NCBI GenBank assembly: GCA_963777515.1
Contig: CAVZQU010000008.1
Span: 124,001-188,000 of the forward strand
Reading direction: 5' to 3'
Length of the DNA: 64,000 bases
Source of the DNA: CAVSWT01 sp963777515
Lineage (GTDB): Bacteria > Bacteroidota > Ignavibacteria > Ignavibacteriales > Ignavibacteriaceae
Shown here: positions 18,901 through 25,565 of the stretch, piece after piece
Position numbering within the stretch: the first letter of the stretch is position 1
How the letters are laid out: the number at the start of each line of letters is the position of its first letter
The notes under the pieces: generated by a model
Database searches by the model: none
Told to the model about the DNA's origin: nothing
The model's input: the letters and a program-made list of their open reading frames with translations, nothing else
Program-made: the position numbers and the translations under genes

Positions 18901-18929
18901 CTTCGATGCTTAGGTTAATTGAAAAGTGA
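15924..18929 (+). CDS. RND family efflux transporter permease
   Basis: It encodes 1001 residues with the AcrB-type plan: one membrane span, a large periplasmic loop, spans 2-6, span 7, a second loop and spans 8-12. The proton-relay motif in span 4 is GLIIDDAIVVVEQI with the paired aspartates near residue 395. The proximal region begins PIAVILILILFGGIYALLNI and has FPDITFPKIKI, as in hydrophobe/amphiphile or general RND pumps. It works as a trimer with the adaptor and TolC to expel small molecules by proton exchange. The substrate is not evident. The operon 13508-18929 is the longest plus-strand unit in the window. Confidence 0.92.
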   Translation: MNNFYVKYKSPIAVILILILFGGIYALLNIQSGLFPDITFPKIKIIADNGEQPVDKMMVTVTVPLENAIKRVQDLNLVRSATSRGSCEISAFFNWNSDIDLDQQRIESRINEIRQDLPSGINISVEKMNPSIFPIMGFSLEGKGYSQIELRNIAEYTIKPYLSRIDGISEIAVAGGEVEEYHVILDPARLSNLKISPQEVANKISESNFISSTGYLNSYNRLYLTLTEATQKNKNDLENLVITNNQKRLIRLKDIAKIEIGSERQYIKIKANGKVVPLISILKQPNANLIDVENSIKKELPDLQRILPKGIILRPFYDQANFVSDAIGSIRDVVWIGLLLAIFVTVLFLRSLKASSVILVTIPVTLGLTFIVLYVIGYTINIMTIGAIAASIGLIIDDAIVVVEQIHRTHEENPKETSQTLVIKAIKYLLPAMIGSSLSTIVIFFPFFLMSGVAGAYFKVLTNTMIITLACSFFVTWIILPVIYLLFSKKESALNVQKELKKRNWVYFFIYKPAISIAFVFLLIAASWFIIPSLTSGFLPDMDEGSIILDFTSPPGTSLEGTDQMLNVVDDILKNTPEVESFSRQIGTQNGFFITEPNTGDYTIQLKKNRELTTEEVSDVIRKKIEAKLPSLQVDFGQIIEDMIGDLISSKQPIEIKIFGDDQNTLENIANQIADIVDNTNGTADAFNGITVAGPSIIFNPKNDALARYGLTPNDLQFQMNSKIKGEVVGSILGQNQEYNIRMFNGKLYNTMNDLKHGFIFLNDGNIKPVNEFEEIKIQKGVAEIDRENLKQMYDVTARLNNRDLGSTLSDIQKSIQQKIKLPVGYEIVYGGSYAEQQKAFSDLMIILILAVLLVFTVILFLFRNVKVSLLIILIAILGISGSLIALFITGTPLNVGSYTGIIMIVGIIGENSIFTYLQYHEFKSNSRSKEDAIVFSISTRLRPKLMTAFGAIIALLPLAFGIGTGAQMHQPLAIAIIGGFVIALPLLLIVLPSMLRLIEK

Positions 18930-18992
18930 AACAACAATCTTCTATTTAATTGGTTTAAGAATGCGGGATTTACTTTATAATTTTTATATGGA

Positions 18993-19541
18993 TTATATCG
19001 TAGGAATAATTCTATAACTCACTTTAGCTTCAAAATAATCTTTATTTTTTTCATACTCGCTTCTATATATAATATCTTGCGGATTTATCGCTTTGTCAAC
19101 CGCAAGTATTCCATCAAGATGATCTATTTCATGCTGAAGTAATTCTGATTCTGCATTTGATAAATTTTGCCATTCCTTTTGATTTCCATTTTCATCTTGA
19201 TATTCAAGATTTATATTTGAGTTACGAATAACCCTTACAAGCAAGGTGGGAAAAGACATACAGTCATCCCAAAGAGTTAATGTCTCATTACTTCGCTTTG
19301 TTATCTTTGGATTTATTACAATGAAAGTTTCTTTACCAAGATTTAAAGCAATCATTCTTTTTTTAATTCCAATTTGAATTGCCGCAATGCCTCTTCCGAA
19401 TCCGTTATTCTTTCTAAAATCATTAAGCGTGTCTTTTAAATCTAAAATCTCTTTTTTCAATTTTTCACTGTTGAAGTCAGTTACTACCGAACATTTTTCT
19501 CTTAACAATGGATTGCCTAAAAGTAAAATTTCTCTTTTCAT
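18993..19541 (-). CDS. Divergent peptide deformylase
   Basis: The 182-residue protein has all three deformylase motifs in altered form. Motif 1 is GRGIAAIQIG instead of GxGxAAPQxG. Motif 2 is DDCMSFP instead of EGCLS. Motif 3 is QHEIDHLDG, the intact HExDH metal site. The glutamine, the metal-binding cysteine and both histidines are kept, so metal binding is plausible. The enzyme removes the formyl group from new proteins; the changes suggest a specialised or accessory paralog (inference). It lies 18 bp downstream of the racemase gene on the same strand and converges on the RND gene. Confidence 0.75.
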   Translation of the reverse strand: MKREILLLGNPLLREKCSVVTDFNSEKLKKEILDLKDTLNDFRKNNGFGRGIAAIQIGIKKRMIALNLGKETFIVINPKITKRSNETLTLWDDCMSFPTLLVRVIRNSNINLEYQDENGNQKEWQNLSNAESELLQHEIDHLDGILAVDKAINPQDIIYRSEYEKNKDYFEAKVSYRIIPTI

Positions 19542-19559
19542 ATTATCAATATTATTTTT

Positions 19560-20279
19560 TCATGAGTTTAAATAATTGAAACACACTTTAGCAGCTATTT
19601 TCATTGGGTCAAGCCAATCTGCTTTTAAAGAAAGTTCTTTTTCAACGAGTGATATTTCTGTGCAGCCCGCGATTATTGCTTCCGTTTCTAATTTATCAAC
19701 GACCTCCTGTAAATTTTCTCTCACTTGGCGGCTTATTTTCAGCCCGGTATATTTTATACCGTAATTAGGGTTGTAAATTGAATCAGTAATTTTTTTTTGC
19801 ATATCAGAATTAATCTCAGGCTCGAAATAATTTATGTTGAGAGGTTCAATTGCTTTTCTATATACTCCCGATTTTAATGTCCCTTCGGTTGATAAAAGAG
19901 AAACACTTGAATAGCCTGACTCTTTAATGAACTTAGCAGTTTCTTTTTGTAAATCAATCCACGGTATGTTAGTCTGTACCATGATTTCATCATAAAAAGA
20001 ATGAGCGGTATTACAAACTACAACGATTAGACCAACTCCAGCTTTTTTCATTTTGTTAATTATATCAACCAAATAATTAACGGGAGAAAGCCCGTTATTT
20101 AAAAGCGCATTTGTGCGGTCTGGTGCTTTTGACGCATTAAAATAAATCCATTCGGGATAATCCTGGTCACCTTTAATTCCGTTTTCATTGCAAACATCAA
20201 AAAATATCTTTTGGAATTGCAAACCGGAAGCCGTTCCCATTCCACCAATAATACCAAGAAGCGGTTTTTTATTTGTCAT
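19560..20279 (-). CDS. Aspartate/glutamate racemase family protein
   Basis: The 239-residue protein opens with the family start LLGIIGGMGTASGLQFQK and carries both catalytic cysteines in their usual settings, VVVCNTAHSFYDEI near residue 88 and AIIAGCTEISLV near residue 200. These enzymes interconvert L- and D-aspartate or glutamate without cofactor by a two-cysteine mechanism. It is 13 bp from the P1 peptidase gene upstream and 18 bp from the deformylase downstream, so the three may be one transcription unit. An amino-acid D/L processing role together with the P1 aminopeptidase is a reasonable guess. Confidence 0.85.
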   Translation of the reverse strand: MTNKKPLLGIIGGMGTASGLQFQKIFFDVCNENGIKGDQDYPEWIYFNASKAPDRTNALLNNGLSPVNYLVDIINKMKKAGVGLIVVVCNTAHSFYDEIMVQTNIPWIDLQKETAKFIKESGYSSVSLLSTEGTLKSGVYRKAIEPLNINYFEPEINSDMQKKITDSIYNPNYGIKYTGLKISRQVRENLQEVVDKLETEAIIAGCTEISLVEKELSLKADWLDPMKIAAKVCFNYLNS

Positions 20280-20292
20280 TATAAATTTTATT

Positions 20293-21429
20293 CTAATTTT
20301 CTGAATTAATCAAATTATGCTGATTTAATATTTTAATTACTTTATCAATAGGAAGTGATTGAATTGTTAAGTTGTTTCTGCCCGTCATAGTTTTTGCTGC
20401 AAATAAAGAATTTATAACTGCCTCTTCCGTTGCCTCAATAACAGCTTCAAAGAGCGGAGTCATTCTATCGTTTCTTAACTCTTCGCCGCCCACGAGAAAC
20501 TTATCCCCTTTTTCATAAGGACTTCTTAAATCAACAGCAGTTGAAAATGCAATTGCATATTCACCGCTTCCGTTGGAACAGTGCCCTCCTGTTCTTGCAA
20601 TACCCGAGAGAGCACGCTTTGCTAATCTTTTTAAATTTCTGGATTTTAAAGGAGCATCCGTTGCAACAATAATCATAACCGAACCATCCCCGGAATTATG
20701 AGAATTCATTTTGTTCAGTTCTTCTTCAACCGGTATTCCGGTTATCATTAAGTTTCCACCATAATTAGTTTGAACTAAAACACCGATAGTATATCCTCCA
20801 TTCTTTTCCGGTAAAACTCTGGATGATGTTCCGATTCCACCTTTAAATCCAAAACAAATTGTTCCTGTTCCCGCACCTACGTTTCCCTCTTCAACCGGGC
20901 CCGATTTAGCATTTTTTATTGCATTAAACACATCTTCCTTTTTTACATACCTGGCTTGAATATTATTTAAGCCTCCATCATTCGTTTCCCCCACAACAGG
21001 ATTTACGGAGCGGACATCTTTGTTTTCTTCAAACGTAAAAGTGTAATCAATTAAAGCATCCGCTGCTGTTGGCACTGAAAGAGTGTTTGTAAGTATTATT
21101 GGCGTTTCAATATTTCCAAGTTCTTCAACTTGACTAATTCCAGTCAGCTTTCCAAATCCATTTGCAATGTAAATTGCTGCGGGTACTTTATTCTGAAAAA
21201 TATTTCCTTCATACGGAAGAATTGCAGTTACACCGGTTCTTGCATCATCATTTTTAATTATTGTTTTGTGTCCAACCAGCACACCTTCTACATCAGTTAT
21301 AGCATTAAATTTTCCGGTTTTTAATGACCCGAAATTGATTCCGTAATCTCTTGCTCTTAATGATTGGCTGAAGTTAAATGATGCAGCAATTAAAATAGCT
21401 GTCCCAATAAATATAAATGTGCTTTTCAA
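20293..21429 (-). CDS. P1 family (DmpA-like) aminopeptidase, secreted
   Basis: This 378-residue protein has a signal peptide (to about residue 23) followed by ARDYGINFGSLKTGKFNAIT and DVEGVLVGHKTI, the standard beginning of DmpA/BapA enzymes. The self-cleaving region is GNVGAGTGTICFGFKGGIGT then SSR, where the serine after GIGT is the N-terminal nucleophile. P1 peptidases cleave after self-processing and release N-terminal L- or D-amino acids or beta-amino acids from short peptides. The signal peptide points to a periplasmic location. It probably shares an operon with the downstream racemase. Confidence 0.87.
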   Translation of the reverse strand: MKSTFIFIGTAILIAASFNFSQSLRARDYGINFGSLKTGKFNAITDVEGVLVGHKTIIKNDDARTGVTAILPYEGNIFQNKVPAAIYIANGFGKLTGISQVEELGNIETPIILTNTLSVPTAADALIDYTFTFEENKDVRSVNPVVGETNDGGLNNIQARYVKKEDVFNAIKNAKSGPVEEGNVGAGTGTICFGFKGGIGTSSRVLPEKNGGYTIGVLVQTNYGGNLMITGIPVEEELNKMNSHNSGDGSVMIIVATDAPLKSRNLKRLAKRALSGIARTGGHCSNGSGEYAIAFSTAVDLRSPYEKGDKFLVGGEELRNDRMTPLFEAVIEATEEAVINSLFAAKTMTGRNNLTIQSLPIDKVIKILNQHNLINSEN

Positions 21430-21465
21430 AAAACCTCCATGGTATATATAAAATCGTTAAAGTTT

Positions 21466-21963
21466 TTAGGCAATAACATTATTATTTCCATTGTTTATTT
21501 TCCACAATTCAAAAAAATAGTAAAGATCATAACTCAACCAGATTAAGTATATGCTTGCCAGGATAACTGCTACTTTATCAATTTGAAAAAGAGCTATAAT
21601 TAATCCAATGACTAATAGGGTAAAGGGATATAACACAATGTAGAAAGTTTTCAATAAACGGAATTTGAAAAGAATAAAATTTGTAAATCCATTCATTAAC
21701 ATTATCAGTATCAATAAAATAACAGGAAATGTAAAACTAACTAAAGATGTATGAAATTGCCTATAAGCAATTAATCCAAAAATTACATAATAAAGACCGC
21801 CAATAAAAAACCAAATAGAAAAAGGGAAAGAATATTTAGGCTGTTTTAAATTAACAAACCATTTTTTCCCTTCTTTTGAAGCTGAAATAACTTCGATAAT
21901 TATAGAAATTAAACAAAGTCCAAGTACTTTCAATATTGCAATCCAATCCATCCTATTACTCAT
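21466..21963 (-). CDS. TspO/MBR family membrane protein
   Basis: The 165-residue protein has five membrane spans and the TspO pattern: KKWFVNLKQPKYSFPFSIWF near residues 33-52 (family WYxxLxKPxFxPPxWxF) with LYYVIFGLIAYRQF following, then FTNFILFKFRLLK and a last span IYLIWLSYDLYYFFELW. Tryptophan-rich sensory proteins bind porphyrins and related tetrapyrroles. An attC-like structure (22006-22086) lies just upstream, so the gene may be a cassette. Confidence 0.75.
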   Translation of the reverse strand: MSNRMDWIAILKVLGLCLISIIIEVISASKEGKKWFVNLKQPKYSFPFSIWFFIGGLYYVIFGLIAYRQFHTSLVSFTFPVILLILIMLMNGFTNFILFKFRLLKTFYIVLYPFTLLVIGLIIALFQIDKVAVILASIYLIWLSYDLYYFFELWKINNGNNNVIA

Positions 21964-22005
21964 ATTATATTTTTTATAAGATTATAATAATACAGAATAA
22001 CAACG

Positions 22006-22086
22006 GTGCAACTCACCGACCGCCCCAAACAATAAATTTATATTTATCACAAATGAACGGCGGCGGCTTGAAAGTTATTGTTAAGT
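22006..22086 (-). other. attC-like hairpin between GNAT fragment and TspO gene
   Basis: On the coding strand ACTTAAC (fits R'' RYYYAAC) is followed after a few bases by TTTCAAGCCGCCGCCG. After an AT-rich loop the partner arm GGGGCGGTCGGTGAGTTG and CACCGTTGTTA appear. GC-rich arms in otherwise AT-rich DNA, placed between the end of one small gene and the start of the next, resemble an integron attC, but the R' core GTTRRRY is imperfect. Confidence 0.35.
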
Positions 22087-22278
22087 TCATATTTTTTGTA
22101 AAAAATCTGTCTCTAATAAACAATATATTTCACTATCTAAATATTTTGTTACTCTATCATCTGATCGAATTTTGAATAATTCTTCCGCATCTTGAATTGT
22201 AAAACTTCTTAGAATTAATCTCTTTGTCTCAAAGTTTGGAAATTGATTAAACACATCATCATTAATTTTTAAATTCAT
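22087..22278 (-). pseudogene. GNAT acetyltransferase, N-terminal fragment
   Basis: The 63-residue reading frame starts MNLKINDDVF and contains NFETKRLILRSFTIQDAEEL and IRSDDRVTKYLDSE, the characteristic first third of RimJ/RimL-type GNAT enzymes. After KYLDSE it changes to unrelated sequence and stops, and the acetyl-CoA binding part is missing. The loss ends exactly at the attC-like element 22006-22086, suggesting a recombination breakpoint. Confidence 0.6.
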
Positions 22279-22354
22279 GTTCTATCTTTATTTTATAATT
22301 TCTCAGCACATAAAGACTTGTGCCAAGGCGCAGTCCAGAAAAACAATGCCGTTT

Positions 22355-22361
22355 GTTAGGC
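22355..22361 (-). other. attC-like R'' core after the Lnt-like gene
   Basis: Two bases after the Lnt-like stop codon the coding strand reads GCCTAAC followed by AAACGGCATTG, as expected for the R'' core and L'' arm of an integron attC site. The partner half before the next gene is not clear (the sequence GCGCCTTGGCACAAGTC intervenes). Confidence 0.38.
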
Positions 22362-22363
22362 AG

Positions 22364-23827
22364 TTAATTTACATATTTTTGTTGTTTTATTTTTTCCTTT
22401 CTGATATAGAAAATACTTATTGAAATAAATAATAAGACACAAATCCAAGCAAACAAGTCCCCTATAACAGCATAAATAGTTTGTTGCCCTTTCGTTGGAA
22501 CATCTGAATAAAAGATCGCATCTCTTGTAGTAAAATAATTCTGTGATGATAAAACCTGTCCTTTGCTATTGAAAGATGCAGACAATCCTCGCGACACAGA
22601 CCGAACCAAATTGAACCCTTGTTCTATCGCTCTGAATGAAGCGGCATAAGTATGATAAGGTGAGATTTCTTTATTATCATTCCCGGGAACGAGCATAATA
22701 TCTATGTCCATTGAATGGACTTGCTCTATCAATTGAAGGAAATCCATATCGAAACATATAACGGAACTAATACGCCCGTACGGTGAATCGAAATATCTGA
22801 TAATCCCATCGCCATAGTTTCCTTCCCCTGGTGTTGGTTTTGCTTTATAATATGTAAAAAGTATTTCTCCTTGCGGCGAAATCCAGGTAATCTTATTCAT
22901 CGGTCTTGCATTCGGCTTATCTTTCGGGTAGATCAACAAAGGAAGTCCTATGTATATATTATTTTTTACTGCAGCAGTCTTTGCTTTTTTTATATATCCA
23001 TTTTCTTTGTCGGAACTCAAATTGAGCATTACCTCATTACCAAAAACAATTTTTGCTTCAGATCTGGCAGCAATTTCACAGTTATTTAAAAAGCTATTGT
23101 TAATTATTTCATTCACTGAGTCTGTTTTATCGCTAAAAATATTTTGTATTTCATTCGCTGGAATATTAATAGATGCTATTTTCACAGTACTATTTGTTGC
23201 ATTTTGTGATAAACGAATCTGTCCGTAAAGAATGACAATAATTATCGGCACTACGTATGCCCATAAAGCTTTCCGCAAAGTTTCTATACTAAAATCATTA
23301 TCCAGCAGCCAGTTAATTAAAGATGCAGTCCAATAAATGATAAATGTTATTCCCCAAATACCGGTAATGGAAACAAGCTGCAGCATGGGCAAATATGATT
23401 GTGTAGTTTCTATCGCTCCAAAAGTTCCGCCCGGGTTTGCCGAAACAACAATATAATCCATAATCACAAATGCGGATGGGAGTACAAATGTTGAAACAAT
23501 CCCTTTTATTTGCTGTGAATAAATTCTATCGATGATAAATACAAGAGAAGTAAATAAGCTCATCATGAAAGTAGTTATATAATAAACAAAACCGGATAAA
23601 GGTATAACCCCTTTCCAAATAAAAATATTTGAAATAAAGCCTGCTAATATCAGTAATATGAATCCTTTTAGAGGTGAGTGGAATCGGAGGAAGCGTACTA
23701 AAAATATCGGGGCTAAAAATGCTGCAATCGGTATAGTCCATCTGCCGTTGGAAAAAAATAGAGATATGAATCCTACTAAAAAATATAAATAAGATGAATG
23801 AACTTTTGTTCTATTTAAGCTCCACAT
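22364..23827 (-). CDS. Apolipoprotein N-acyltransferase-like membrane protein
   Basis: The 487-residue protein has about six N-terminal membrane spans, a periplasmic nitrilase (carbon-nitrogen hydrolase) domain from about residue 215, and a last span near the C-terminus, which is the Lnt arrangement. The catalytic triad can be seen: Glu in FGNEVMLNL, Lys in FTYYKAKPTPGE and Cys in SVICFDMDFLQ. Lnt transfers a fatty acyl chain to the N-terminus of lipoproteins. The sequence is far from textbook Lnt, so another acyl or amide substrate is possible. A strong GGAGGAATA ribosome site precedes the ATG. attC-like cores lie just after the stop (22355) and before the start (23871). Confidence 0.75.
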   Translation of the reverse strand: MWSLNRTKVHSSYLYFLVGFISLFFSNGRWTIPIAAFLAPIFLVRFLRFHSPLKGFILLILAGFISNIFIWKGVIPLSGFVYYITTFMMSLFTSLVFIIDRIYSQQIKGIVSTFVLPSAFVIMDYIVVSANPGGTFGAIETTQSYLPMLQLVSITGIWGITFIIYWTASLINWLLDNDFSIETLRKALWAYVVPIIIVILYGQIRLSQNATNSTVKIASINIPANEIQNIFSDKTDSVNEIINNSFLNNCEIAARSEAKIVFGNEVMLNLSSDKENGYIKKAKTAAVKNNIYIGLPLLIYPKDKPNARPMNKITWISPQGEILFTYYKAKPTPGEGNYGDGIIRYFDSPYGRISSVICFDMDFLQLIEQVHSMDIDIMLVPGNDNKEISPYHTYAASFRAIEQGFNLVRSVSRGLSASFNSKGQVLSSQNYFTTRDAIFYSDVPTKGQQTIYAVIGDLFAWICVLLFISISIFYIRKEKIKQQKYVN

Positions 23828-23870
23828 TATTCCTCCTTAAGCACACTAATTCTTTATTCACTTTATTGCT

Positions 23871-23911
23871 GCCTAATGGTGTTACGGCTAAGGGACAGCC
23901 CATAACAGCAC
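23871..23911 (-). other. attC-like right half upstream of the Lnt-like gene
   Basis: The coding strand reads GCTGTTATGGGCTGTCCCTT then AGCCGTAACACC and ATTAGGC, parallel to the half sites at 9954-10007 and 25351-25397 (arm ending in GCCGnAACnnn, then GTTAGGC-like core). The first core base is A rather than G, so the site is decayed or coincidental. Confidence 0.35.
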
Positions 23912-24085
23912 AATCATTTTAATTAATAAATTTTATAATTAAAAAACCTTTCCGCTTTAAGTGAAATCTTTCATGATACAACTACCTTGATAAGAAACTT
24001 AAAATGGAATGACTACCCTTAAAATTTATAAAATGCCGCGAACGAAATCGCTGTTTTCCTGAAATGCTTAGCCTGCTTAATTATC

Positions 24086-25330
24086 TCACTTAAGGAATAA
24101 CAGCTTTTTGGTTGCAATGTAATTCCCAGAAATTATTTGATAGAAATATACCCCGCTTGATAAATTATTTACTTTAAACTCTACTTTATGAATACCTGCA
24201 CTTTCATAATCATCTAATAACGTGGTTATATAATTTCCTAACGCATCATAAATTTTGAGATTTACTTTTGCAGCTTCTTTTATATTAAATTCAATTGTCG
24301 TATTAGGATTAAAAGGGTTAGGATAATTTTGATATAAAATAATTGATTGTGGTGTTTTACTTGTTTCATTTTTTTCATTTATACTAACAATTGTTGAGTC
24401 AATTACATTATATGAATACCAACCATCATCAGAATAATATAAGTATTTATCGCCTAAACCATAAGCCTGATGATTAGAAAAAAAACTAAAACTATTTAGT
24501 CGAATATTCAATGTATCCCAATTGATCCCACCGTTTAATGTAGCATATACCGTATTGGATACAGTTATTAGCCATATACTGTCTTTATTAAAAATGTAGT
24601 TATCATCAATTCCCCAATCGAAATAATTATTCCCATAATAATTCCAGCTAGTTCCTCCATCCGTTGATAAAGATAAGGAACCAACTTTCCCATCAGAGTA
24701 GCTATTTTCTGTAAGAATAATATTACCTTTATCCAGCATTTTGCCCGATGATATATCTCCGCTATTAACATAAACATAGATTGGTAATCTTTGCCAGGAA
24801 ATGCCGCCATTTTGAGTCTTAAATATTGTAGATGAACCAATAGCAATTCCTATAGAATCATTTATAAATGAAAAATTTCTAACATTAATTGGATAATAAT
24901 AATAGATTGAATCTATATCTGAATTTAACCATTCTTGACCGCTATTATGAGTTAAATAAATACTATCTCCACCAGCAAAGCCGTATTCATCATTAATAAA
25001 ATATATTGAATTAAGAAATCCTCCGGTGAATTTATGATTTGTCTGCCAGGTTTTTCCACTGTCCACAGTATTAAATATACTTTCTTCCCCAATAATCCAT
25101 CCTTTACTTTCGGAAGTAAACAAAACCTTTCCTAGTTTTTCATCGGTTTCAATGGTTGTTTCTTTCCAAGTTTTTGCACCATCTAAAGTAACGGCAATTT
25201 TATTATTACTTTTAATAATTGCACCAAATTTCTTATTTAAGAAAAATATTTTAGATGCTTTTGAACTAAAATTACTTTGCGAATATAGGAAGTCACTGAG
25301 TATTAGAACAACTAAAATGATATTTTTCAT
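24086..25330 (-). CDS. Secreted BNR/YCF48-like repeat protein with T9SS sorting domain
   Basis: The 414-residue protein has a signal peptide (to about residue 17), then repeated blades such as VTLDGAKTWKETTIETDEK, SIFNTVDSGKTWQT and STIFKTQNGGISWQRLP, the Asp-box/YCF48 pattern of a beta propeller. It ends with a type A sorting domain, beginning NYPNPFNPNTTIEFNI near residue 338 and finishing GNYIATKKLLFLK. It should be exported by the type IX secretion system and bound to the cell surface or released. The ligand is unknown. An attC-like half site lies 20 bp upstream of its start. Confidence 0.82.
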   Translation of the reverse strand: MKNIILVVLILSDFLYSQSNFSSKASKIFFLNKKFGAIIKSNNKIAVTLDGAKTWKETTIETDEKLGKVLFTSESKGWIIGEESIFNTVDSGKTWQTNHKFTGGFLNSIYFINDEYGFAGGDSIYLTHNSGQEWLNSDIDSIYYYYPINVRNFSFINDSIGIAIGSSTIFKTQNGGISWQRLPIYVYVNSGDISSGKMLDKGNIILTENSYSDGKVGSLSLSTDGGTSWNYYGNNYFDWGIDDNYIFNKDSIWLITVSNTVYATLNGGINWDTLNIRLNSFSFFSNHQAYGLGDKYLYYSDDGWYSYNVIDSTIVSINEKNETSKTPQSIILYQNYPNPFNPNTTIEFNIKEAAKVNLKIYDALGNYITTLLDDYESAGIHKVEFKVNNLSSGVYFYQIISGNYIATKKLLFLK

Positions 25331-25350
25331 AACCTCGCCTGTTTATTAAA

Positions 25351-25397
25351 GCTGCTAACTTCGTTGCGGCTAAGTGACCGTAAAGAATAACTTAGCC
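25351..25397 (-). other. attC-like half site upstream of the BNR gene
   Basis: Reading the coding strand, GGCTAAGT (25390-25397) is separated by a short loop from ACTTAGCC (25368-25375), then GCAACGAAGTTAGC follows. The arm plus GTTAGC core matches the layout of an integron L'-R' half, and the gene starts about 20 bases later. The consensus R' is missing one purine. Confidence 0.38.
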
Positions 25398-25565
25398 AAG
25401 CCATGCTGAGATACTAAGATTAATTTAATATTATTAAATAATTTATTTTCTATATAGAATAATGCCATAAGTAATATTGAATAAAACGAAAAATATAAGA
25501 AATACTAATCCATCATATTCAATCTCTGCCGGATAACTACTAAATATACTTGACAGTAATTTAGG

